DNA of 42,443 nt, from contig JAKSPE010000015.1 of NCBI GenBank assembly GCA_024405015.1, forward strand, positions 1 through 42,443, given 5' to 3'. The notes beneath the pieces were generated by a model. It saw only the letters and a program-made list of their open reading frames with translations, had not been told where the DNA came from and did not search any database. This document shows positions 9,121-16,588 of this stretch, piece by piece. The first letter of the stretch is position 1, and the number at the start of each line of letters is the position of its first letter. This DNA is from Sphaerochaetaceae bacterium. Lineage in GTDB: Bacteria > Spirochaetota > Spirochaetia > Sphaerochaetales > Sphaerochaetaceae. The translations under genes were made by a program, and so were the position numbers.

Positions 9121-9730
9121 GTACGAGCACATTCAAGTCTACAAAGTAATCTTGGATGAGCTAAAAACAGGCTCTTCACGCTTTTCTCGGGGAATGAAAG
9201 TCTCAAACGCTTAAGGCTACGCTACCTGGCTGCTCTATGACGCACAATTTCTGCTCGATTGTGCGTCGGCGGTTCGATGCCTGTGCATTCCAGCCTGCCT
9301 CATGGCAAGCGGGCCCCAAACCCTAGCGCCAGCCATGGCATGGCGTCCTGCCAAGGGGCATGCAGCAGGCCTTGGACGGCCTATGCACATGAGAGAGGAT
9401 ACCCGGTTCAGCGGGATTTTCATTTTCAGGTTATGTCGCTGAACTTTTTCAGCGCAAAACGCTGAATCCTGAAATTGAGCTGAAATATCCTCAATGGAGT
9501 TCAGCGATTTTTCGAAAAGCCTGGATCCTTGCTGAATAGTTTCAGCGGGATTTGAAAATCATCAGAATCGTGCTGAATATCTCTCTTTTATTTCATTTGC
9601 TTTCTGTCATCCCCGAACTTTCCGTGAAGAACCTAAAAAACGCTGTACTTGATGTCAATCGCCGGAACCGATGGGATCGCCGTACTCAATGCGCACGCTG
9701 GTATCACTGAGCACGAAAAAGACCGAGCGG
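9121..9730. other. Long non-coding gap with palindromic GC-rich segment
   Basis: No convincing gene was found in these roughly 600 bases between convergent genes. Short open frames lack ribosome sites and recognisable domains. A perfect 10-bp inverted repeat GACGCACAAT / ATTGTGCGTC (9239-9248 and 9258-9267, 9-base loop) opens a GC-rich stretch (to about 9395) with nested complementary pairs such as CGCCA/TGGCG, CCAAGG/CCTTGG and AGGCC/GGCCT. This could be a structured RNA or a cluster of palindromic repeats. No tRNA, tmRNA, SRP RNA or RNase P signature was seen. The dyad array at 9407-9577 is listed separately, and 9578-9730 holds nothing recognised. Confidence 0.4.
9407..9577. repeat. Dyad array A: four TTCAGC-N25-GCTGAA units
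   Basis: Four 37-bp units start at 9407, 9448, 9500 and 9541. Each begins TTCAGC and ends GCTGAA with exactly 25 bases between. Units pair with a 41-bp period (9407/9448 and 9500/9541), leaving 4-base gaps that create palindromes GCTGAA-N4-TTCAGC. The 25-base inner sequences differ, although units 1 and 4 share TTCAGCGGGATTT. One extra GCTGAA at 9461 lies inside unit 2 and forms an alternative hairpin with the TTCAGCG at 9448. The array lies between the convergent rlmL and yitT-like genes. Confidence 0.75.
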
Positions 9731-9771
9731 ATAAAAGAAAAGGAGTGTCACAGTATCATCTGCAACACTCC
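9731..9771 (-). terminator. Terminator after the YitT-like gene
   Basis: Read on the minus strand, GGAGTGTTGCAG and CTGTGACACTCC form a 12-bp stem with two G-U pairs and a 6-base loop. TTTTCTTTTAT follows. It lies 25 bases beyond the stop at 9797. Confidence 0.85.
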
Positions 9772-9796
9772 CATCTTGCGTTTTGGACTTTCACGC

Positions 9797-10684
9797 TCAC
9801 AGCTTTTTGAGGTAATTTCCCTCAACCCATACACCCTCATTGACGATGATAAAGGCATTTGGATCATAGGAGCGCACAAACTGTCTGAGTTGATGGACCT
9901 CATACTTGGAAATCAGAATGTAGAGCATGTGCTCCTGATCGCCAGTATAGGCACCAACGGAATGGAGCTCAGTGATTCCCCTACCCATTTCTGTGAAAAT
10001 CTGCTTCTCAAGTTCCCTGACATCGACCTTGGTGATGACCTTGACCTCGACATTGATGTTCTGCACATGGACCTTGTCCATGACAAAGGAATAGACAGCG
10101 GCAAATAGAATGGAATAGATGACCGTCTGGACATCAAACATGAACAGCAGAAGGCCATAAACGACAAGGTTCACGATGAGGTTGACCTTTCCCACGCTCA
10201 GGTTGCGGTTCTTTTTGGACATGAGCATGCCAATCACATCAAGGCCTCCTGCGGAGCCTGACATGCGAAGAATCATGCCAATGCCCGAGCCGGAGATCAG
10301 AGCTCCGACGACAGCAGATGCCAGTGTATCCTCAATGACCGTCCTGGCAGGAATCAGTGCTAGGGCAACCGTCATCACGGTGACACAGAGAAAGGTCTTC
10401 ACAAAGAAGAGCTTCTCCATTCGTGGGAATGCATAAATGAAAATCGGGATGTTGATTAGGTAATACACAAGACCCGCAAGGTCAATGCCGCTGACATTGA
10501 GGTGCAGGTAGTCCACCAGAATGGTACGGATCATCTGGCTGAATCCGACAAGACCTCCCGTGTACAGTCCGAACGGGACAAGGAACATGTTGACCCCAAC
10601 GGCATAGAGAATCGAGCCGAAAATGCAGACGACAAAGCGCTCCCAACGTATGCTGTTTCTGTAACCTTTGTAGCTATGTGGCAT
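9797..10684 (-). CDS. YitT-family integral membrane protein (DUF161/DUF2179)
   Basis: This 295-residue protein has five to six hydrophobic helices in residues 15-205, including glycine-rich segments typical of the YitT repeat (GLYTGGLVGFSQM; SGSAGGLDVIGML). A soluble C-terminal domain of the DUF2179 type (about 210-290) follows and resembles ligand-binding domains. The transport or sensing role of the family is not established. The ATG at 10684 is preferred: GAGG is 5 bases upstream, whereas the longer frame from 10711 would start inside the mscL terminator hairpin. It ends with its own terminator. Confidence 0.85.
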   Translation of the reverse strand: MPHSYKGYRNSIRWERFVVCIFGSILYAVGVNMFLVPFGLYTGGLVGFSQMIRTILVDYLHLNVSGIDLAGLVYYLINIPIFIYAFPRMEKLFFVKTFLCVTVMTVALALIPARTVIEDTLASAVVGALISGSGIGMILRMSGSAGGLDVIGMLMSKKNRNLSVGKVNLIVNLVVYGLLLFMFDVQTVIYSILFAAVYSFVMDKVHVQNINVEVKVITKVDVRELEKQIFTEMGRGITELHSVGAYTGDQEHMLYILISKYEVHQLRQFVRSYDPNAFIIVNEGVWVEGNYLKKL

Positions 10685-10693
10685 TGCAACCTC

Positions 10694-10723
10694 AATAAAA
10701 AAGGCTGCCATTTGCTGGCAACC
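10694..10723 (-). terminator. Terminator after mscL
   Basis: On the minus strand GGTTGCCA (10723-10716) pairs with TGGCAGCC (10710-10703) across a 5-base loop, with one G-U pair. TTTTTTATT follows. It sits just behind the -1 frame stop of mscL at 10732-10734, which supports that longer reading as the true gene end. Confidence 0.8.
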
Positions 10724-10763
10724 TTCGATTTTCAGTTCTCCTTCAAGTTGGAGAGCTTCTCAT

Positions 10764-11114
10764 TCAGTTTTTTTTTGCCTCTTCCTGAGCAGCCTTCATC
10801 TTGTTCATAGCACGAACGATGACGAAGAGAACGAGGGCTGTGAGGACGAACTGGATGATAGCCTGGATGAGGTTACCATAGCGGATAGCAACTTCTTCAG
10901 ATGTCTCTGTTGCAGCCTTGAGAATGACTCTGAGCTCTGAGAAATCAGTACCACCAATGAGGAATCCGAGAATAGGATTCAGGATATCCTTAACGAATGA
11001 CTGGACGATTGCTGTGAAAAGACCACCAACAATGATACCAACAGCCATGTCAACAACGTTACCACGGGAGATGAATTCCTTGAACTCTCCGAAGAAACCT
11101 TTCTTTTCTGCCAT
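10764..11114 (-). CDS. mscL: Large-conductance mechanosensitive channel MscL (C-terminus in question)
   Basis: MscL is a homopentameric inner-membrane valve that opens under membrane tension in hypo-osmotic shock. The 116-residue frame has the N-terminal amphipathic helix (GFFGEFKEFISRGNVVDMAVGIIVGG), TM1, a periplasmic loop and TM2 (IIQFVLTALVLFVIVRAMNKM). It stops right after a run of nine A bases (EEAKKN-stop). Shifting to the -1 frame at the run gives KKKLNEKLSNLKEN and a stop at 10732. That pattern resembles the conserved MscL C-terminal helix (LLTEIRDLLKEQ-like) and would give 127 residues. The ATG at 11114 follows GGAGG by 7 bases. No strong promoter was seen upstream. Confidence 0.95.
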   Translation of the reverse strand: MAEKKGFFGEFKEFISRGNVVDMAVGIIVGGLFTAIVQSFVKDILNPILGFLIGGTDFSELRVILKAATETSEEVAIRYGNLIQAIIQFVLTALVLFVIVRAMNKMKAAQEEAKKN

Positions 11115-11212
11115 ATGAATGCCTCCAATCTGGAAAAATCCGATTTAATACATCTACTTTGTATATCAAATCAGAAAAATAGTGAACATGCTATTCATCT
11201 AAACATGAACAA

Positions 11213-12415
11213 TTAACAACTCAGGAACTCCATGATTTCCTTTCGGTGTCTGCCATAGAACACGATGTGGTGATTACCGCAAGGCGATGACAGAAGCTCC
11301 GCAATGTTGTGACAATCATCCAGTTCAACCTTGATCTGTGTTCGGCACAGGTCCCTGTCGCTCAGATTCTGCACAATCCTTCCCTCTGCCACATAATAGG
11401 ACTTGAGGTCACTGGACATGCGGAAAATGGTGACATCCGTCTCCTGAAGCTCGCCTTTCACAGCAACACCGATACCGGATTCAAAATGGGTGTCATAACT
11501 GAAGCTTCTGAGCATGTCGAACGGAATGGTACAGTGGGCAAGCACCAAGGTGTTCGCATCCGGATCCAAACGGGATGGATTGGCTTGGAAAGACGGCTGA
11601 TCAGTGATCTTACGGACGACTGCCATGGAAAGCAGAGACATGATGTCGCCTTCACAACTTCCGATCATACCCGCACTATTGAGCGTTGCAAGGGCAAGGC
11701 ATCCGGTTGTATGGACACGATCCAGAAGATCAAAGCAGCGAAGAGCGATGCCATCCAGTTCGTGAACATCGTTGAGTTCCACAACAGAGCGCACCATCTT
11801 ATCAGCAGAGCCGAAATCAAGCCCATCTTTGACTAGAGCCTCGTTTGGTTGCTTCTCATAGTCTGAGACAAGTTCCTCAAGGCCTATGTCGACAAGCTCC
11901 GTACCCAGCAGGTTCTTGACCTTCTCGTACTCTGGTACGGAGGCAATGAGCCAATCAGAAGGTTTTCCGACAATGCCGTACTTGCCACCAAGGTCAATGG
12001 AGGTTTTTGTGATGCGATGGACATCGTGGGCCACAACATCAAGTTTCTCAGGGATGGCCATGAGCTCCTTGATACGCTTTGCAATGTACTTTGCAGAGCC
12101 GTGGAGAATCTCGCCTTTGAGGTTTCTGGCATTCAGGTATGTCATGATCTCCAAGGAGGCGGCAAGGCTGTTGTCGCTTCCACTTGTGAGAATCAGATAA
12201 GGAGCCTGAAGCTTGTCAAAATCAGAGAGGAAGAAACCTTCGCTTCCACCACTACAGACGAAAATCAGTTTGAGATCAGCTTCATAATCCTCGATGTCTG
12301 TGAACACCAAAGACTGTCCAAGCTCCTTCTCAATCGCGGAAAGAAACGCCGAATTCCTTTTCTGGAACTCGGCATTATCGTGCAACATGGAAATGAATGT
12401 GGATACTTTGACCAT
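11213..12415 (-). CDS. L-fucose/L-arabinose isomerase-fold protein of unknown substrate
   Basis: This 400-residue cytoplasmic protein resembles the FucI/AraA isomerase superfamily in its C-terminal half. The segment NSAGMIGSCEGDIMSLLSM (C254, E255, D257) matches the metal-binding core of fucose-isomerase-like proteins, and the following VLAHCTIPFDM matches their strand-turn region. The N-terminal Rossmann-like halves are weaker. It is shorter than true FucI (about 590) or AraA (about 500). It follows the exported-protein gene by 8 bases and so belongs to the nucleotidyltransferase cluster. A sugar isomerase or related enzyme in surface-sugar metabolism is an inference only. The ribosome site before the ATG at 12415 is weak (AAAG). 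Confidence 0.65.
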   Translation of the reverse strand: MVKVSTFISMLHDNAEFQKRNSAFLSAIEKELGQSLVFTDIEDYEADLKLIFVCSGGSEGFFLSDFDKLQAPYLILTSGSDNSLAASLEIMTYLNARNLKGEILHGSAKYIAKRIKELMAIPEKLDVVAHDVHRITKTSIDLGGKYGIVGKPSDWLIASVPEYEKVKNLLGTELVDIGLEELVSDYEKQPNEALVKDGLDFGSADKMVRSVVELNDVHELDGIALRCFDLLDRVHTTGCLALATLNSAGMIGSCEGDIMSLLSMAVVRKITDQPSFQANPSRLDPDANTLVLAHCTIPFDMLRSFSYDTHFESGIGVAVKGELQETDVTIFRMSSDLKSYYVAEGRIVQNLSDRDLCRTQIKVELDDCHNIAELLSSPCGNHHIVFYGRHRKEIMEFLSC

Positions 12416-12423
12416 AATCTTTA

Positions 12424-13332
12424 TCAGAATGCTAGTGTGCGGAAAATCTTGACATCGAATACATTTGCCATATCCGAATTAGGAACCAGGTAGTAATGGT
12501 CTGAAACGACTATACCCAGAACCACTGCACCGCTTCTGTAGAATCGGATTCCAGCCTCAGCTGCCATACCAAGTTTTGCCTTGACATCTGTGAACATGGT
12601 AAAGCGGAAATCAGGTCCGATTCCACCAAAAAGATCGCAGTTACCGATTTTCACGGTGTAAAGGGCAAGAGCATTCACATAGGACATGAACTGTGCCTGA
12701 GAAAGGTTAAACACAAGGTTCTTGTTTGTGTACAAGGCAAGGTTTGTCTTGATTCCGAAGTCTCCCAAACCAAGGTTTGCGAATGTCTGGCTATAGGAGG
12801 CGAATGAACCAAGGGACTTAGGACCAGAACTGTTTGGCAGGGAGTTCAGATAACCGATTCCGTAATCCAGTTTCAGATTACCGCTTCTCTTCTTTTCAGA
12901 AACTTCGTCAGCAATGAGGTCTGCCTCATAGACGGTGGTAGAACCGATTGCGACAAAGGAATCTCCAAAGTCGTCAAACTCAGGCTCTTCCTCCAAGACA
13001 AGATCTTCCGGTTCCTCTATCGGGAGCTCTTCCTCAAAGACCTCAGAATCCATGAAGCTGCTTTCGCTCCAGTTCTCTCCGTCATAGGACTGCTGGAGGT
13101 ACAGGGTGTGGACCTCTGTAACGTCAACGGTAAGGGTGACTTCCGTCACAGACCAGTCAACGACAGTCCAAAAGCCATCAAATTCCCCATCGAGCTGATA
13201 GCGGTAGTATTCTACGTTGTAATCGTTTTCAAACCAGTACCAGGTGACATTTCCATCCAGTGCAAAGCAAAATGCCACGGCAACAAATGCCATGACAAGG
13301 AAAGCCAAGGTTCTCTTCATTGCTCTATTCAT
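12424..13332 (-). CDS. Exported protein with acidic linker and barrel-like C-terminus
   Basis: This 302-residue protein starts with a cleavable signal peptide (MNRAMKRTLAFLVMAFVAVAFCFA, probable cut before LDGN). A beta-rich domain of about 85 residues with many aromatics follows (WYWFENDY, YYRYQLDGE, LYLQQSYDGENW). A strongly acidic linker then precedes a C-terminal region of alternating short strands ending in phenylalanine, which fits an outer-membrane barrel. The family was not recognised by name but has a spirochaete surface-protein look. The ATG at 13332 is chosen because GGAG is 5 bases upstream; it overlaps the preceding TGA by one base (TGATG), so translation is probably coupled to the nucleotidyltransferase. 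Confidence 0.7.
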   Translation of the reverse strand: MNRAMKRTLAFLVMAFVAVAFCFALDGNVTWYWFENDYNVEYYRYQLDGEFDGFWTVVDWSVTEVTLTVDVTEVHTLYLQQSYDGENWSESSFMDSEVFEEELPIEEPEDLVLEEEPEFDDFGDSFVAIGSTTVYEADLIADEVSEKKRSGNLKLDYGIGYLNSLPNSSGPKSLGSFASYSQTFANLGLGDFGIKTNLALYTNKNLVFNLSQAQFMSYVNALALYTVKIGNCDLFGGIGPDFRFTMFTDVKAKLGMAAEAGIRFYRSGAVVLGIVVSDHYYLVPNSDMANVFDVKIFRTLAF

Positions 13333-14240
13333 CATTTCTCCCACAAAGTCTCAGGATAGAAGCCCTGTTGAGTCTTGAGGGCAAGGTTCTGCTTCACCGT
13401 CTCCCTATCCTCTTTGTATGTCATGCCGAACCACTTGTCATTGGAAGAGAACACTTTCATAGTTCCCTCGCCGTTACGGACCATCTCTCCAGCCCAGTTT
13501 GGCAGAAGACCTTCTGCCTTTGGAGAGTCAGCATTCTTGGAAATGAAGTTGTCCCAGAAGCCGACCATGGAGTCAAAGGCATGCGGTGTGAAACCGAAGA
13601 AGTTCATGGATACCCACTCATCACCGGTCAGGCGGTAATCACCGTCTGGCATATGAGAGACGATTCCATCGGCATCGTACTCGATCTTGGTGTTCTCAAC
13701 CATGTTCTGAAGATAGCCATTCTTGACCTGGCAGATTCCACGAGAAACGCTTCCCATTGGGCTCATGGTGTTCTTCAGGAAATAGCCGACCATGGCATGT
13801 GCGGTGCTGTCGTTGTCCAGTGTGCTCAGATAGTTTCCGAGAATGTCAAAGGCTTCACGACCATAGTAGTCATCTGCATTGATGATGGTGAAAGGAGTCT
13901 TGACGGCATCCTTTGCACAAATGACAGCATGGATGGTACCCCAAGGCTTTGTTCGATCCTTGGAAGCTTCAATCTGTGCTGGAGTCAGGAAGCTTTCATG
14001 TGTCTGGAACACATATTCGGCATCCATGTTTCTGGCGATTCTGTCAAAGAGTCTCTCTCTGAAATCGTGCTCGATATCAGGTCTGATGATGAAAACGACC
14101 TTGCCGTATCCACTGCGCTTTGCATCAAAGACGCTATAGTCTAGAAGGGTCTGTCCGTTCATACCAACGGCATCAATCTGTTTGACACCACCGTAGCGGG
14201 AACCCATTCCTGCAGCAAGAACCAATAATGTAGGTTTCAT
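13332..14240 (-). CDS. Sugar-phosphate nucleotidyltransferase
   Basis: This 302-residue cytoplasmic enzyme has the NTP_transferase signature LAAGMGSRYGG at 8-18. The metal-binding NADDYYG motif lies near 140. The fold is that of enzymes that join NTP and a sugar 1-phosphate to make NDP-sugars. The exact sugar and nucleotide cannot be read from the sequence; the phosphohexomutase at 27304 could supply hexose 1-phosphate, but this is an inference. The start at 14240 has GGAGG 9 bases upstream and a promoter-like TATAAT before that. It leads the cluster with the exported protein and the isomerase-fold protein. Confidence 0.85.
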   Translation of the reverse strand: MKPTLLVLAAGMGSRYGGVKQIDAVGMNGQTLLDYSVFDAKRSGYGKVVFIIRPDIEHDFRERLFDRIARNMDAEYVFQTHESFLTPAQIEASKDRTKPWGTIHAVICAKDAVKTPFTIINADDYYGREAFDILGNYLSTLDNDSTAHAMVGYFLKNTMSPMGSVSRGICQVKNGYLQNMVENTKIEYDADGIVSHMPDGDYRLTGDEWVSMNFFGFTPHAFDSMVGFWDNFISKNADSPKAEGLLPNWAGEMVRNGEGTMKVFSSNDKWFGMTYKEDRETVKQNLALKTQQGFYPETLWEK

Positions 14241-14271
14241 ATCAAGGAGCCTCCAAAAATTTTTTCACCTT

Positions 14272-14302
14272 ATTATATTACCAAATGTACTATTTTTTTC
14301 AA
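14272..14302 (-). promoter_or_regulatory. Candidate promoter for the nucleotidyltransferase cluster
   Basis: On the minus strand TTGAAA (14297-14302) lies 19 bases before a perfect TATAAT (14272-14277). An overlapping TAATAT would give 16-base spacing. It is followed by the GGAGG site and the ATG at 14240. Confidence 0.45.
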
Positions 14303-14308
14303 TACAAA

Positions 14309-15463
14309 TCAGCAGTAAGCGATATCAATCTCAACCACATAGTTGAGAGCAGTCTCCCACTGCACATGCTCGGACAGGTATTTTGCGATTTCACTACCCT
14401 CGTAGCGTTGGTCTGGAGACACGACACAGTCAAAGACGACATTGGTATGGGTCGGACCTTCGACAAAGCGCATGTCGTGGAACTGAAGCTCTGGGTCCAG
14501 GCTCTTTAGGGCCTCTGCCACACGAGCCTTGATTTCGTCGAACTTCGGATTTCCGATGACTATCGGGTCCATGTGAATGGTCAGTTCTGTGCAATACACA
14601 CCTTTGAAATCGTTTTCGATGTTATCGATCAGATCATGAGCTTCCAGCACATCCATCGTGGAATCGATCTCGACATGGACAGTCACGTAATCGTTGTGCA
14701 CACCATAGTTGTGAAGCACCAGATCATGAATGCCAAGGACCACTGGATAGGACAGAAGCTTTTCGGTAATCAGTTGGACTCTTTCCTTTGTCGGCTTGAT
14801 TCCGATGATCGGCTCAATCTGGTCTTTGATGGTTCCGATGCTGCTTATGATGACGAAAATCGAGACGACAAGGCCTACAAAGCCATCGATGTTGATATTG
14901 ACAAACTTCATGACAATGAGGGCAACAAGGATTCCGCTCGTGGAAACGATATCGTTTCGGGCATCCTCTGCATTGGCCTTGAGGGAGCCTGAATTGATGG
15001 CCTTTCCATACTTTCCATACAAAACGGACTGCAGCAGTTTCACCACAATCGCAAAGCCGAGAATCAGGAATGTGACAAGGCTGACATCCAGTTCCTGCGG
15101 GTGGATGATCTTCGTGATGGACTCTTTCGCAAAGAGGATTCCCATGATGAGCATGAGCTCGCCGATGGCGAATCCGAAGATGTACTCATAACGTGCATGT
15201 CCATACGGATGATCGGAGTCCGGAACCTTTGCTGCAAGCTTTGACCCGGCAATGGTAAGACCGATGGATGCACAGTCAGAGAGGTTGTTCACAGCATCGG
15301 CCATGATACTGATACTGTGGGAGACCATTCCGATGAAGATCTTCAGTATTCCAAGAAGAAGGTTTGTGATGATACCAAAGATACCTGCCAGCATGATGTA
15401 GGCATTACGGACCTTCGTATCCTGTGTATTCTTATAATCCTTGATGAACAGTTCCTTGAGCAT
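14309..15463 (-). CDS. Cation diffusion facilitator family metal transporter
   Basis: This 384-residue inner-membrane antiporter of the CDF family exports divalent cations such as Zn, Mn or Fe. Six hydrophobic helices span about residues 22-215, with the first metal-site segment ADAVNNLSD (D56, N60) in TM2 and AEDARND in TM5. The C-terminal cytoplasmic domain (about 220-384) has the ferredoxin-like dimerisation fold of the family and is extended by an extra domain of about 90 residues, longer than FieF (300). The ATG at 15463 has AGGAG 5 bases upstream; the longer upstream frame has no ribosome site. The metal specificity is not predictable. Confidence 0.88.
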   Translation of the reverse strand: MLKELFIKDYKNTQDTKVRNAYIMLAGIFGIITNLLLGILKIFIGMVSHSISIMADAVNNLSDCASIGLTIAGSKLAAKVPDSDHPYGHARYEYIFGFAIGELMLIMGILFAKESITKIIHPQELDVSLVTFLILGFAIVVKLLQSVLYGKYGKAINSGSLKANAEDARNDIVSTSGILVALIVMKFVNINIDGFVGLVVSIFVIISSIGTIKDQIEPIIGIKPTKERVQLITEKLLSYPVVLGIHDLVLHNYGVHNDYVTVHVEIDSTMDVLEAHDLIDNIENDFKGVYCTELTIHMDPIVIGNPKFDEIKARVAEALKSLDPELQFHDMRFVEGPTHTNVVFDCVVSPDQRYEGSEIAKYLSEHVQWETALNYVVEIDIAYC

Positions 15464-15646
15464 AGCCTCTCCTCTCGTTGGAGTGTATGGAGAAGTATGA
15501 AACCATGCTCCGAGTAAATCAATAAAAAAGAGCAACAATTTGCCTTTTTGGGGAAGTCTTGCAGAATGCACAGAATTCAAGGCAACATGTCAACATTCTT
15601 CACGACAATCTGCTTCTAACAAAAGAAACAAGAAATGCTCTTTTCA

Positions 15647-15675
15647 TTGACCATCCCCTTAAAAATTCATATCTT
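15647..15675 (+). promoter_or_regulatory. Candidate promoter for the DUF3737-aminotransferase operon
   Basis: TTGACC (15647-15652) and TATCTT (15670-15675) are separated by 17 bases, about 70 bases before the ATG at 15745. The rest of the 281-base gap from 15464 is AT-rich. It holds AAAAAAGAGCA (15524-15534) and its inverse TGCTCTTTT (15636-15644), of unknown meaning. Confidence 0.5.
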
Positions 15676-15744
15676 CATTAGTGATATTCATTATCAGAAC
15701 AAAATCCCATTCAGGAAACAACAAGCATTAGGGGTAAAAAGCAT

Positions 15745-16587
15745 ATGGAAACAATCATCCAGAAAAGGCTGACAGGAGAAAGAGCTCTGTTCTGTTCCAA
15801 GGGCCTGGATATCTACGATTCAATCTTTGACGCAGGAGAGTCACCTCTCAAGGAAAGCTCTGACATAAATCTCACTGGCAGCATGTTCAAGTGGAAGTAC
15901 CCTCTCTGGTACTGCAAGAACATCAAGGCAAAGAACTGCACCTGGTTCGAGATGGCAAGAGCTGGTGTCTGGTATACCGACAACATCGAAGTCGAGGACT
16001 GCGCAATCGAGGCACCAAAGAACTTCAGAAGATGCCACAACCTCAGCCTGAAGAACGTCTCCTTCAGCAATGCCGCAGAGACCCTTTGGAACTGTGATGG
16101 CGTATCCTTGGACAACGTCACCGTCAAGGGCGATTACTTTGCCATGGGCACAGACAATCTGAAGGTCAACGGCCTTACCCTTTACGGCAACTACTCCTTC
16201 GACGGCTGCAAGAACGTCGAAGTCCACAACAGCAAGCTCCTTTCCAAGGACGCCTTCTGGAACACAGACAACGTCACAGTCTACGATTCCTTCATCTCCG
16301 GTGAGTATCTTGGCTGGAACGCAAAGAACCTCACACTGGTCAACTGCACCATCGAAAGCCTTCAGGGCATGTGCTACATCCAGAACCTCAAGATGGTCAA
16401 CTGCAAGCTCATCAACACAACTCTTGCATTCGAGTACTCTTCTGTCGATGCCGAGATCACAACCAAGATCGACAGCGTCCTGAACCCATCCAGCGGAACC
16501 ATCAAGGCAAAGCACATCGATGAGCTGATCATTGAAGCAGACAAGATTGATCCTTCCAAGACAAAAATCATCTGCACAGAGGACTGA
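15745..16587 (+). CDS. DUF3737 family beta-helix protein
   Basis: This 280-residue cytoplasmic protein without signal peptide has repeating short segments of the form N-V-x-V-x-[ND]-[CS] (for example VEVEDCAIEA, LSLKNVSFSN, LTLVNCTIES, LKMVNCKLIN). These predict a right-handed beta-helix, as in DUF3737 proteins. The function of the family is unknown; beta-helices of this type often handle carbohydrates or act as scaffolds, but no catalytic residues are evident. The ATG at 15745 follows AGGGG by 10 bases. The stop is one base before the MalY/PatB gene, so the two are co-transcribed and probably work together. Confidence 0.8.
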   Translation: METIIQKRLTGERALFCSKGLDIYDSIFDAGESPLKESSDINLTGSMFKWKYPLWYCKNIKAKNCTWFEMARAGVWYTDNIEVEDCAIEAPKNFRRCHNLSLKNVSFSNAAETLWNCDGVSLDNVTVKGDYFAMGTDNLKVNGLTLYGNYSFDGCKNVEVHNSKLLSKDAFWNTDNVTVYDSFISGEYLGWNAKNLTLVNCTIESLQGMCYIQNLKMVNCKLINTTLAFEYSSVDAEITTKIDSVLNPSSGTIKAKHIDELIIEADKIDPSKTKIICTED

Positions 16588-16588
16588 A

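Noticed and set aside
9262..9275. A tRNA-like GGTTCGATGCC sequence
   Set aside because: No matching acceptor, D or anticodon arms could be found at the proper distances.
9259..9465. Short open frames in the rlmL-yitT gap
   Set aside because: No ribosome sites, no known motifs, and they run through palindromic sequence and the dyad array.
9407..9577. A CRISPR array reading of the dyad units
   Set aside because: Period and unique inner sequences look CRISPR-like, but the repeats are only about 16 bp with a variable centre, there are very few units, and no cas genes lie in the window.
9660..9745. Minus-strand frame ending DTSVRIEYGDPIGSGD
   Set aside because: It looks superficially protein-like but has no start, overlaps the yitT terminator region, and no family could be named.
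10685..10711. A longer YitT-like protein starting at 10711
   Set aside because: That start lies within the mscL terminator hairpin; GAGG in front of the ATG at 10684 gives a better start.
11115..11212. A promoter or terminator in the gap before mscL
   Set aside because: Several -10-like hexamers exist but none has a proper -35 element, and the CATG repeats are not a real inverted stem.
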